Positions 8,315 to 16,781 of a stretch of 64,000 nucleotides of DNA are shown here, piece by piece. A program made the position numbers and the translations under genes. The notes beneath the pieces are model-generated. The model ran no database searches and was not told where the DNA came from. It was given only the letters and a program-made list of their open reading frames with translations. Within the stretch, counting starts at the first letter, position 1; every line of letters starts with the position of its first letter. Origin of the DNA: Pseudoalteromonas phenolica (GTDB lineage: Bacteria; Pseudomonadota; Gammaproteobacteria; Enterobacterales; Alteromonadaceae); NCBI RefSeq assembly GCF_001444405.1, contig NZ_CP013188.1, positions 186,001 to 250,000 on the forward strand, in the 5' to 3' direction.

Positions 8315-9501
8315 AATATTTAGCGATAGTGATCAGTGCATTATTCCTAACTGCTTGCTCTGAACCTGCAGAAGTCAATGCACAATTAACCTATACAGTT
8401 AAAACAGCGCCATTTAAGAACTATGTTGAGGCAAAGGGCGAATTAATCGCAGCAACAGAAACAGTGATCAGTACGCCAGCTTCATCTCGTGGCCCACAAA
8501 CGCTCGCTTGGTTAATGCCTGAATATTCGCAAGTTAAAAAAGGCGAAGTGGTAGCGCGATTTGACGGTCGTGTTATGAGTAAGCAAAAGCGCGAAAGTGA
8601 ATTTTCAAACGACAAGGTCTCACAAGACTTGTCTGGCAAAAATACTGAAATTGACACAAGAAGAAAGCATCTAGGGTATGACATTGATATTGTTGAAGAA
8701 GAAAAGCAATTTGCTGAAACCTTCTCAATTGATGATGTTCGCATCATCTCCAAACTCGATATCTTAGAGCAGGCGCAAAAGGTCGATTATCTGAATGCCA
8801 AAACGGACTATTTTAATTGGCAATCAGAGCAATTTAATAGCAGTGCTCAAGGTGAGTTGGACCTCTTAAATATGCAAAGTCAGCAGCACCAAAGCAAAAT
8901 TGATATGCTCAATGGTAACTTGTCGTCATTAGAAGTGGTTGCCCCCCACGATGGCTTGTTAACGCACAGTGTAAACTGGCGCGGCGAAAAGCCTAGAGCT
9001 GGTCAAACACTTTGGCCGGGGCAGAAAATTGCGGGTTTACCAGATATCTCGGTGATGCAAATTAAGTTATTCGTGAAAGAGCGTGAAGCCATTAACTTGC
9101 AACAAAATCAAACGCTGGAGTTTTCTTTGATCTCAGATCCGAGCAAAACTTTTACAGGCAAAGTGACCAAACTTGCGCCATTTCCTAAATCAATCAAACG
9201 CCAAGACCCTCAAAAATACTATGAGCTGACTGCCAGTATTGATGAGCAAGGTGCACATTTGCGACCTGGTTTAAAAGTCGCAGCCAATATCATTGCCAAC
9301 CAAGCAGCCGAAAAACTGGTAGTGCCTAAGTTTAGTGTATTTGCCGATGAAGACGGTGCGTATGTGCAACTTAAAACGGCCTCGGGTTTTAGCAAAACCC
9401 CTGTGAGTTTGGGACAAAGCAACTTAAGCCATGTCGAAATTACCCAAGGCCTCTCAGAGGGAGATGTGATTGCTTTGGTCGATAAGGAGGGCAAATTATG
9501 A
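8311..9501 (+). CDS. Lipoprotein adaptor, HlyD-like, third of three
   Basis: A 396-residue membrane-fusion protein with lipobox LTAC (FLTACSEPA). The lipoyl half-motifs MPEYSQVKKGEVVARFD and VVAPHDGLLTHSVN flank a hairpin at about 95-205; the C-terminus contains LRPGLKVAANI and VVPKFSVF. Its architecture parallels the second adaptor, so an old duplication is likely, but the sequences are clearly diverged. It starts in ATGA overlap with the preceding stop and overlaps the permease start by 4 nt. The three paralogues may form a hetero-oligomeric ring or bind different partners. Confidence 0.85.
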   Translation: MKYLAIVISALFLTACSEPAEVNAQLTYTVKTAPFKNYVEAKGELIAATETVISTPASSRGPQTLAWLMPEYSQVKKGEVVARFDGRVMSKQKRESEFSNDKVSQDLSGKNTEIDTRRKHLGYDIDIVEEEKQFAETFSIDDVRIISKLDILEQAQKVDYLNAKTDYFNWQSEQFNSSAQGELDLLNMQSQQHQSKIDMLNGNLSSLEVVAPHDGLLTHSVNWRGEKPRAGQTLWPGQKIAGLPDISVMQIKLFVKEREAINLQQNQTLEFSLISDPSKTFTGKVTKLAPFPKSIKRQDPQKYYELTASIDEQGAHLRPGLKVAANIIANQAAEKLVVPKFSVFADEDGAYVQLKTASGFSKTPVSLGQSNLSHVEITQGLSEGDVIALVDKEGKL

Positions 9502-10733
9502 ATCTAGTGGGCTTATTTAAAGATGCGGTAGTACAGCTACAGCAACATAAACTACGCACCTTTTTGACACTGCTTGGCATGATCTTCGGTGTAGGTGCCG
9601 TAATCGCCATGCTCAATATTGGTGAAGGCGCTCAGCGTGAAGCATTGAAAATGATCGACTCCATGGGTCTAAACAATATCATTGTTGAAGCGAAAGATTT
9701 TGAAGAAGAAGAGCTGAGAGAGCAACGTAAACACTCAGATGGTCTGTCGCTCAATGATGGTAAAGTCGCCGTTGAAGCCTTGCCTTTTATCACTGATTTT
9801 GCTGCAGAAAAAGTGGTCGAAACCTACCATGTATTCAGTGAATACGCTAAGTTCGAAGGCCAAGCCGTGGGGGTCAGTGAAAATTACTTTAAGCTGGCAC
9901 ATTTCGATTTAAGTGCAGGGCGTTTGCTAAACGAGCAAGACGGACAACACTTTTCTCAAGTGGCGCTGCTCGGTGCCAATACCGCTAAAACCTTGTTTCC
10001 ACTTGGCGATGCGGTAGGCAAGTCAGTCAAAATTAACCATCTGTGGTTTGAAGTCGTAGGTATTTTAGAAGCGCCATTTTTGAAAAAGAAAGAGTTTCAA
10101 GGGGTGAAGCTAGGCGACGAACAAAACCAGATTTTTATCCCGTTAAAAACAGCCATTCACCGTTTTAAAAGTGAATTACTCGACCCTGAAATATCGCGCA
10201 TTAAGCTGGCAACTGAGCCGGGCTTTAGCCCAGTGATGGCCGCACAAGCCATTGATGCCTTGGTCAAGGGGCGTCATAACGACATTGATGATTACAAGCT
10301 GATTGTGCCTGCAGCGTTATTAGCACAGCAAAAACAAACCCAGCAAATTTTTAATATCGTAATGTCGTGCGTGGCAGGCATTTCACTGCTGGTGGGCGGT
10401 ATTGGTATTATGAATATCATGTTGGCAACAGTGTTAGAGCGCACCAAAGAAATCGGCTTACTGCGCGCCATTGGTGCCACGCAAAAAGACATTCAAGTTC
10501 AATTCATTACAGAGAGTTTTACTATCTCAATCTTAGGTGGTTTGCTTGGGGTGTTTTTCGGTATCGCTTTATCTGAGTTGATCGCCTTCTATTCAGAATG
10601 GGCAGTATCTTGGTCACTCAGCGCCATCGTTTTATCTTTCAGCATCTGTGCATTGGTGGGCCTGACATTTGGTGTTTACCCAGCGATTAAAGCGTCAAAA
10701 CTTGATCCGATAGAAGCACTGCAGAGTGATTGA
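9498..10733 (+). CDS. ABC transporter permease, MacB/FtsX family
   Basis: Inner-membrane permease paired with the ATPase at the head of the operon. At 411 residues it has the MacB layout without the ATPase domain: TM1 near residues 18-42 (LRTFLTLLGMIFGVGAVIAM), a large periplasmic MacB_PCD-type domain (about 45-270), then three TM helices including GGIGIMNIMLA and the FtsX signature ERTKEIGLLRAIGA. The C-terminus, IKASKLDPIEAL, is typical. MacB-type machines use mechanotransmission to expel substrates from the periplasm, with a TolC-like channel that must be encoded elsewhere. Substrate unknown. Confidence 0.9.
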   Translation: MNLVGLFKDAVVQLQQHKLRTFLTLLGMIFGVGAVIAMLNIGEGAQREALKMIDSMGLNNIIVEAKDFEEEELREQRKHSDGLSLNDGKVAVEALPFITDFAAEKVVETYHVFSEYAKFEGQAVGVSENYFKLAHFDLSAGRLLNEQDGQHFSQVALLGANTAKTLFPLGDAVGKSVKINHLWFEVVGILEAPFLKKKEFQGVKLGDEQNQIFIPLKTAIHRFKSELLDPEISRIKLATEPGFSPVMAAQAIDALVKGRHNDIDDYKLIVPAALLAQQKQTQQIFNIVMSCVAGISLLVGGIGIMNIMLATVLERTKEIGLLRAIGATQKDIQVQFITESFTISILGGLLGVFFGIALSELIAFYSEWAVSWSLSAIVLSFSICALVGLTFGVYPAIKASKLDPIEALQSD

Positions 10734-10806
10734 TTTAAGGTGAAGTAAGCGAGTTAGCTAGGGATGAGTTAGCGAGCTGAAAGCAACAATCTTAAAATTA
10801 AAGACA

Positions 10807-10842
10807 CAAAACGCAGGTGCAGAAATGTGCCTGCGTTTTTTT
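10807..10842 (+). terminator. Rho-independent terminator of the ABC export operon
   Basis: AAAACGCAGG, a 12-nt loop, then CCTGCGTTTTTTT, 74 bp after the permease stop. The strong stem and T-tract make this the likely operon end. Confidence 0.85.
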
Positions 10843-10898
10843 AATTATATTTATATCTAATCGAAATGATTTTAATCCTTGAAGATACGCTAATTTTT

Positions 10899-11626
10899 GT
10901 AGGCACAGGTTTATTCGGCATAAAAAAAGCGCAATGTAAAATCGCGCCTACAGCAATTACCTGTTTAGTTTTTTGAATGTAGGCCGTCGTTTACGGCGAC
11001 AAAGTTTTTATGCTCCGGTAGCACCGACTTTATGCCGGGTATTTTATGTCGCCATGGTTTGAATATTTTGTCGGGCTGAAGCCCGACCTACAACATGAAT
11101 TTACCTAGAATCCCGGAACCAACTAATCCTGTTGGCGCTGGCTTATCCTGAGCATAAAAGCGCGATATAAAATCGCGCCTACAGCAATCATCTATTTAGT
11201 TTTTTGAATGTAGGTCGTCGTTTACGGCGACAAGGTTTTTATACTCCGGTAGCACCGACTTTATGTCGGGTATTTTATATCGCCATGGTTTGAATATTTT
11301 GTCGGGCTGAAGCCCGACCTATAACATGAATTTACCTAGAATCCCGGAACCAACTAATCCTGTAGGCGCTGGTTTACCCTGCGCAAAAAAGCGCGATATA
11401 AAATCGCCCCTACAGCAATCATCTATTTAGTTTTTTGAATGTAGGTCGTCGTTTACGGCGACAAGGTTTTTATGCTCCGGTCGCACCGACTTTATGTCGC
11501 CATGGTTTGAATATTTTGTCGGGCTGAAGCCCGACCTACAACACGAACTTACCTAAAACCCTAGAACTAACCAATCCTGTAGGCGCTGGTTTATCCTGCG
11601 CAAAAAAAGCGATGTAAAGTCGTGTC
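10899..11626. repeat. Tandem array of three full and one partial GTAG-bounded composite repeats
   Basis: Units begin at 10899, 11131, 11362 and (partial) 11579, with lengths 232, 231 and 217 bp; the third lacks 14 bp around GGGTATTTTATG. Each unit holds module A (53 bp, e.g. 10899-10951, starting GTAGGC and ending GCGCCTAC) and module B (113 bp, e.g. 10979-11091, starting GTAGG and ending CGACCTAC) with fixed spacers. Module B contains the perfect hairpin GTCGGGCTGAAGCCCGAC. No ORF of note. The pattern matches GTAG-type REP elements, which in other bacteria are mobilised by RAYT transposases; none is encoded in this window. Confidence 0.85.
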
Positions 11627-11748
11627 TTCATTAGTATTCTAGATGACACTTGTGATAACGGATTGTTACTTATGCTTTTCTCAATTAGTCCAGCTTTGAA
11701 ATTTTACGGCCAAGTTCATATAAAAGTATCCATAATTAATTTCTTAGA

Positions 11749-11792
11749 ACAGCAAGAAATATCAAAAAACACATTTTAGCTACCCCTATACT
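11749..11792 (+). promoter_or_regulatory. Promoter of the SRPBCC-AraC pair with shared 20-bp element
   Basis: The 20-bp sequence ACAGCAAGAAATATCAAAAA (11749-11768) is followed, 18 bp downstream, by a near-consensus -10 TATACT (11787-11792), with the ATG at 11830. The same 20-mer with the same spacing to a -10 is found before the SDR gene (13315). There is no good -35, so the 20-mer probably binds an activator; the linked AraC protein is the obvious candidate. Confidence 0.6.
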
Positions 11793-11829
11793 GGATCCAT
11801 ATTCAAACGCCGAAGGCATAGGAGCTAAT

Positions 11830-12327
11830 ATGAAAATCACTAAGAAAACGGTAATAAATAAACCCGCAGAGCAAGTTTGGCATTTAGTTGCTAATCAGTT
11901 TGATAAAGCTCATTTATGGATGAGCCCAATACCTAAATCTGTAGCATTAGGTGAAGGTGAAAGTAAGTTGGGAGCAAAGATGCAAGGTCGAATTTGCGAT
12001 TTAAGTGATGACCCAAATGGTGCAAAAGTAAAAGAAGTGATCACTGCCTATGATGAACTTAGTATGTCAATCTCATTTGATGTTTTACCTGTGAACAACC
12101 CTGCAGTAATCCCTATAAAACAGAACCATGTTCAGATGACAGTGCGTACTCTCGGGGTTAACCATTGTGAAGTGTGTTGGACTGCGTCGCCAAGCTTGAA
12201 GTGGTTTGCGTATCCGTTTTATCCGCTACTGCGTTTGGTATTTCCTGTCGCATTTGGCAAACTATTAAATGGGTTAAAAGAGTACTCAGAGTCAACAAAC
12301 ATCACTTTGAAAGCGACTACTGCGTGA
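11830..12327 (+). CDS. SRPBCC (START-like) domain protein
   Basis: A 165-residue single-domain protein whose start, MKITKKTVINKPAEQVWHLVAN, is the typical first strand and helix of the SRPBCC/polyketide-cyclase-like fold, which encloses a hydrophobic ligand pocket. No signal peptide; the C-terminal helix (FGKLLNGLKEYSE) closes the fold. Function within this superfamily ranges from lipid binding to ring cyclisation and cannot be read here. It precedes the AraC-type regulator by 41 bp and is likely co-transcribed with it. The promoter element shared with the SDR gene suggests a common inducing ligand. Confidence 0.8.
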   Translation: MKITKKTVINKPAEQVWHLVANQFDKAHLWMSPIPKSVALGEGESKLGAKMQGRICDLSDDPNGAKVKEVITAYDELSMSISFDVLPVNNPAVIPIKQNHVQMTVRTLGVNHCEVCWTASPSLKWFAYPFYPLLRLVFPVAFGKLLNGLKEYSESTNITLKATTA

Positions 12328-12368
12328 GTTCAACTCGAGTAATATTAAGAACAAAAGAGGATAGTGGC

Positions 12369-13223
12369 ATGGAACGTTTCTTTAAAAGTATTGATTATAT
12401 TGAACAACACTTAGATCGAAAGATCAGTGTGCATGAAATTGCTGCTGCGTCCCACTATTCAACTTATCATTACAGTAGGATATTTAAAGCATTGGTTGGT
12501 GACACTCCAAAAGAATATTTACGAAAACGCAGGCTCACTTTGGCAGCTAAACGTTTGTTGACCGAAGATGTTGGTATATTGGAATTAGCTTTGGAATGCC
12601 AGTTTGATTCGCAAGAAGCCTTTACCAGAGCATTTAAGGCGTTATTTGATATGACACCCGCGCAGTATCGAAAAATTAATGAGCCGTTTAGATTATTGTA
12701 TAGAAAACCCTTTAGTGAAAGCGACCTAGATCATCTTCAAAACAGCGTTAGTATGGAACCCGAAATCATTAATCAACCAGCTATGAAAATTGTTGGTATT
12801 GCGAATGAATATGAAGACGGTGACTTAAGTTTACCAAAGCTATGGAGTGGCTTTAGGCCTTACAGAGATAGCATTCCCAACCGTGTTGGCGATCATTGGT
12901 TTGGTATATATGAAAATTACCAAGAAGATGAAGACACCACTCGGTTTGTTTATATTTGCTCTGCAGAAGTAGAAAATTTTGAAAATGTACCAGATGGATT
13001 GATCACCCGTGAAATCGAAGCACAAACCTATGCCAGATTTACTCATCAGGGACCCATAGCTAAAATTGAAGAAACTTTAAGGTATATCTGGGGTAGTTGG
13101 TTGCCTAAAAGTAATTATGAGTACACTGATAAACCTGACTTTGAGTTATTACCCGGTGGATTCAATGATGAAGACCCTGAAAATAAGGTGTACCTGAATA
13201 TCCCGATAAAATTAAAAGCCTGA
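12369..13223 (+). CDS. AraC-family regulator with C-terminal GyrI-like effector domain
   Basis: Transcription factor of 284 residues. The N-terminal AraC double HTH (about 8-105) shows SVHEIAAASHYSTYHYSRIFKALVGDTPKEYLRKRRL and ends DMTPAQYRK. Residues 130-284 form a GyrI-like (BmrR C-terminal-like) small-molecule-binding domain, with PAMKIVGI and YARFTHQGP. The true start is ATG 12369 with GAGG about 10 nt upstream; the longer open frame from 12174 merely overlaps the SRPBCC gene. This Rob/SoxS-like arrangement usually senses amphipathic compounds. It probably controls its own operon and the SDR gene through the shared 20-bp element. Confidence 0.88.
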   Translation: MERFFKSIDYIEQHLDRKISVHEIAAASHYSTYHYSRIFKALVGDTPKEYLRKRRLTLAAKRLLTEDVGILELALECQFDSQEAFTRAFKALFDMTPAQYRKINEPFRLLYRKPFSESDLDHLQNSVSMEPEIINQPAMKIVGIANEYEDGDLSLPKLWSGFRPYRDSIPNRVGDHWFGIYENYQEDEDTTRFVYICSAEVENFENVPDGLITREIEAQTYARFTHQGPIAKIEETLRYIWGSWLPKSNYEYTDKPDFELLPGGFNDEDPENKVYLNIPIKLKA

Positions 13224-13240
13224 CCTTGTCGGGCTTTTTT
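13214..13240 (+). terminator. Rho-independent terminator after the AraC-type gene
   Basis: AAAAGCCTGAC CTT GTCGGGCTTTTTT, overlapping the 3' end of the coding sequence; short loop, one G:T wobble and a six-T tract. Confidence 0.8.
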
Positions 13241-13314
13241 CATTTTTGCGATTTCAAAATTTTCTGACTTTACGGTATTTTTCTGACTTTCAATACACAC
13301 CTCGCTTATTAAAC

Positions 13315-13358
13315 ACAGCAAGAAATATCAAAAATTACTTTTCCTAAACACCTATTCT
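13315..13358 (+). promoter_or_regulatory. SDR promoter with shared 20-bp element
   Basis: ACAGCAAGAAATATCAAAAA at 13315-13334 is followed by -10 TATTCT (13353-13358), with exactly the same 18-bp gap as in the promoter at 11749. The SDR ATG follows at 13399 after TAGGAG. Flanking sequence differs from the other copy, so the 20-mer itself is the conserved part. Confidence 0.6.
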
Positions 13359-13398
13359 AGTCACATAGCCAAGTACATATTTACATATAGGAGTTCAG

Positions 13399-14313
13399 AT
13401 GATCAGAAGCGTATTAATCACAGGCGCGAATGCTGGTTTAGGTAAAGAGGCGGCCAAGCAACTGGCAGCTCATGCAGAAATAGACATGATTTATTTAGCA
13501 TGCCGTAACCCAGAAAAAGCCCTTGCCGCACAAAAAGAGTTAGAAGGTGAAACAGGTCGATCTATTTTTAAAATATTGATAATGGATGTAAGTAATTTAC
13601 ATTCGGTGCGCACAGCAGTACAAAATTTGGCAAAGCCTGTTGATGCTTTGGTAATGAACGCAGGAGGGACAGGTGGAAGAAACTTTAATCGGCTTAACGA
13701 ACAAGGTGTAACGGAGATTTTTGCGGTAAATTTACTAGGCCATGCTGTTTTAACCGAAGAGCTAATTAAAGCTCAGAAACTTATTAAGGTTGCTATGTAT
13801 GCGGGTTCTGAGGCTGCAAGAGGTGTTCAAGAAATGGGCATGAAACAACCTGAGTTTATAGATTCTTCGGTGGAAGAGTTCATTTCCGTATGTGACGGGA
13901 GCCTATTTGGAGACATTACGGATGCGACAATTCCTTATGGCCCTATTAAATACATGGGGGCTATGTGGATGTCGGCTATGGCAAGGCGCTATCCTGAGGT
14001 GAGATTTATAACTATGAGCCCTGGGGCGACGACTGGGACTGAAGGGTTTAATTCTTTGTCGTTTGTTAAACAATACGTAATGAAAACCATGATGAAAGTA
14101 ATGTTATGGCTAGGTAAAGTACACCAAGTTGAAACTGGTGCTCAGCGTTATTTAAGAAGCTTGTTTGATACAAGTTTGGTCAGCGGTACATTTTACGCGA
14201 GCCAAAAAGGTTTAACTGGCCCTATAAGTGATCAGTCGAAACTGTTTAATGATTTAGCTAATCACAAGTACCAAGATAATGTATATCTGGCGATAAAAAA
14301 ATTTGCAGATTAG
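13399..14313 (+). CDS. Short-chain dehydrogenase/reductase
   Basis: NAD(P)-dependent oxidoreductase of the SDR superfamily, 304 residues, cytoplasmic. The cofactor motif TGANAGLG is at 8-15, the structural NAGG at 87-90, a Ser at 137 and the catalytic pair Tyr180-Lys184 (YGPIK). An Arg at about 36 (ACRNPEK) after the second strand hints at NADPH preference. Good RBS (AGGAG). The promoter shares an element with the SRPBCC/AraC operon, so it is probably part of the same response; the substrate is unknown. Confidence 0.87.
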   Translation: MIRSVLITGANAGLGKEAAKQLAAHAEIDMIYLACRNPEKALAAQKELEGETGRSIFKILIMDVSNLHSVRTAVQNLAKPVDALVMNAGGTGGRNFNRLNEQGVTEIFAVNLLGHAVLTEELIKAQKLIKVAMYAGSEAARGVQEMGMKQPEFIDSSVEEFISVCDGSLFGDITDATIPYGPIKYMGAMWMSAMARRYPEVRFITMSPGATTGTEGFNSLSFVKQYVMKTMMKVMLWLGKVHQVETGAQRYLRSLFDTSLVSGTFYASQKGLTGPISDQSKLFNDLANHKYQDNVYLAIKKFAD

Positions 14314-14537
14314 TAAAAGCTTAAGTTTTTCTCTAAGTGGTTATGCAGGCCAAAATATTCGTCTAGAACTCTTAGAAAGTACTCAAAAACTAGATGTAGT
14401 AAATGTAAGGCCTAGTAGAGGACTTCTTCTTATGGGCTGTTAGAGAGAATGCATTAGCAAAAATCGTGTTTACGTCATCCGTAACAACGAACATGGCGGA
14501 TGTATAGATATGTTCAAAAGTTTAACTAGTAGTTCCC

Positions 14538-14823
14538 GTAGGCGCAGGTTTATCCTGCACAAAATAGCGCGATGTAAAATCGCGCCTACAGCAATCACTT
14601 GTTTAGTTTTTTGATTGTAGGTCGTCGTTTACGGCGACAAAGCTTATATGCTCCGGTAGCATCGACTTTATGTCGGGTATTTTATGTCGCCTTGGTTTGA
14701 ATATTTTGTCGGGCTGAAGCCAGACCTAGAACACGAACTTACCTAAAACCCTAGAACTAACAAATCCTGTAGGCGCTGGTTTATCCTGCGCAAAAAAAGC
14801 GCGATATAAAATTGCGCTTACTT
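14538..14823. repeat. GTAG-bounded composite repeat, one full and one partial unit
   Basis: A 231-bp unit (14538-14768) with the same A and B modules as the array at 10899, followed by a partial module A (from 14769, GTAGGCGCTGGTTTATCC). It lies in the 579-bp gap between the SDR gene and the chemoreceptor. The rest of that gap (14314-14537) shows nothing I can name. Confidence 0.85.
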
Positions 14824-14892
14824 TTCAAATCAAAAATTGTTTTGCAGTCAGTGGCGGTGCTTCACACATACCGCGCTCTGACTTTTATATTT

Positions 14893-16524
14893 TTAAACCT
14901 TAAACTCTCTTACTAAATCACTTAACTCTTGCGACATAACACTGAGCTGCTGGCTGGCAGCATGGGTGTGTTCAGCACCGGTCTCGGTTTGCTCTGAAAC
15001 CGCTGCGATGCTAGCCATGTTATCTGCAATGACTGCGATGTTATCAGACTGCAATTGCGCTGCAGCGGCAATCTCGGCGTTTGAAAGCTGAATAGCCTGC
15101 ATCGCGCCATCTACTTGCTGTAACGTCTCATTACACTGCTTACTGATCAACAAGCCTTCATTAGCAGACTGCTTACACAGTACCATTTCATCAACAGTGG
15201 CTTTTACCCCCGTGTGAAGTTGGTTAATAATGGCTTGAATATCTTCTGTTGATTGCTGGGTTCGCATTGCAAGCGTTCTAACTTCATCAGCTACAACGGC
15301 AAAGCCTCGACCTTGTTCTCCTGCTCGAGCAGCTTCTATTGCGGCGTTGAGGGCCAGTAGATTGGTTTGCTCAGCTACCTTTTGGATCACATCGAGTACT
15401 TCGGTGATCTTATCAGAGCTATTTTGTAGCTCCTTCACCGCGTGTTCAGCACTATCTACTCGTTCAGCTACTTCATTGATTGAGACAGCGTTGTCATTAA
15501 TATGTTTTAAACTCTGCGATGTTAACTGACCAGCATGTTCTACGTTATCAAGGGCACTTTGTGTTTGTTGAAATACTTCTTGGGCTGACTCGTTTAGGTG
15601 GCTGACTTTGTCTTGAACTGACGCAGTTTCTTGATGCTGTTCAACAATGCCGGTTTTAATTTGTTGTGTAACCACAGATAGCTCTTCGGCTTGAGACGCT
15701 AACGACATGGTATTTTCGTTAATATTGTCTAGCACATGTCTAAACTGGGCATTACTTTCATTAAAGGCGCGTCCCATTTCAGATAACTCATCATTACCTT
15801 GATGCTTTAGCTGAATCGTCAGATCTTTCTCATTCGCAACTTGAGTCATGGTGCGAGTCAGTTTATTCAATGGCTTTGTGATATTACGTGCTACATATTG
15901 CGAAACAATCAGTAATATTGCGATGTAAACCAACATTTCAATGAGAATGCTACGCAAGGTCTGGTAGTAGGTCTCTTGAATATCAGTTAGGTAAATCCCC
16001 GTGCCAATTACCCAATTCCAATGTGCCTGTTTTTGTACATACGATACCTTTTCTTCTTGTTCAGTTGACCCTGGTTTTGGCCATTGGTACGTAACAAAGC
16101 CTTGACCATATTGTTCTGCAGTATCAACAAATTGTGTAAAAGCATTACGAATAAATGGTTTTACATGTGTTGTCATTGATTGGTTGTTGAGTGCGGGTTT
16201 AATTGGGTGAGCAACCATGTCACCTCGATTGTCGAATACAAAAAAGTAGCCTGATTCACCGAAGCGGGTGTTATTGATCAAATACTTTGCTTGTGTCTGC
16301 TTTTGCTCAGTGGTTAGGTTGGCCGACTTGGCAATGGCATTCAGTTGAGAGCTGACAGATTCCACAAGGCCTATCGCCTTTGTTTGTCGTTCAGCTGTCA
16401 TTGTGTCTTTCAATTTGTTTGCAGCAGAGAGTTGGATCCCCACTATAATTGCGATAGAGATAGCAATAGAGATTCGCAGCTTATTGGCAACTTTTACTTT
16501 GCCAAGCAGGCGGTTGATGTTCAA
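14893..16524 (-). CDS. Methyl-accepting chemotaxis protein, single Cache sensor
   Basis: Transmembrane chemoreceptor of 543 residues. TM1 lies near residues 15-31, followed by a periplasmic domain containing TRFGESGYFFVFDNRGDMVAHP, the hallmark of the single Cache (sCache_2) fold that binds small organic ligands, then TM2 (about 187-207), a HAMP region (NITKPLNKLTRTMTQV) and a long coiled-coil signalling domain. The hairpin tip EQTNLLALNAAIEAARAGE is intact, so it should couple to CheA/CheW. It is monocistronic with GAGG upstream of the start. The ligand cannot be predicted. Confidence 0.93.
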   Translation of the reverse strand: MNINRLLGKVKVANKLRISIAISIAIIVGIQLSAANKLKDTMTAERQTKAIGLVESVSSQLNAIAKSANLTTEQKQTQAKYLINNTRFGESGYFFVFDNRGDMVAHPIKPALNNQSMTTHVKPFIRNAFTQFVDTAEQYGQGFVTYQWPKPGSTEQEEKVSYVQKQAHWNWVIGTGIYLTDIQETYYQTLRSILIEMLVYIAILLIVSQYVARNITKPLNKLTRTMTQVANEKDLTIQLKHQGNDELSEMGRAFNESNAQFRHVLDNINENTMSLASQAEELSVVTQQIKTGIVEQHQETASVQDKVSHLNESAQEVFQQTQSALDNVEHAGQLTSQSLKHINDNAVSINEVAERVDSAEHAVKELQNSSDKITEVLDVIQKVAEQTNLLALNAAIEAARAGEQGRGFAVVADEVRTLAMRTQQSTEDIQAIINQLHTGVKATVDEMVLCKQSANEGLLISKQCNETLQQVDGAMQAIQLSNAEIAAAAQLQSDNIAVIADNMASIAAVSEQTETGAEHTHAASQQLSVMSQELSDLVREFKV

Positions 16525-16781
16525 AACAATGACCTCACATTTTGTATGTATATTGTTAATGAAATGGCAGTGGGTGGGGAGTTTACCCTAAAAAGGTGCA
16601 ATAATGAGATTTATTTTTATTAATGAGTTATTACTTTTTGGATCTTTATATGCAAAAACCTGATTAAACATCAGTTTTTTATTATTCAGTTAATGTAAAT
16701 GAAAGTGAAAATTAGTAATGGTATTAGATTAGAAAGGTAAGAGAGGCATAAACCAAGTTCTGATCTATGTCTCTTTTTATC

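Noticed and set aside
10899..11626. Repeat array read as CRISPR
   Set aside because: Repeats are over 200 bp, directly adjacent without unique spacers, and no cas genes are present.
12174..12368. N-terminal extension of the AraC-type frame
   Set aside because: It overlaps the SRPBCC coding region, does not resemble the family N-terminus and the ATG at 12369 has a GAGG ribosome-binding site.
16740..16776. Possible terminator near the hydrolase end
   Set aside because: The stem has a mismatch in the relevant minus orientation and no T-tract there; support is too weak.
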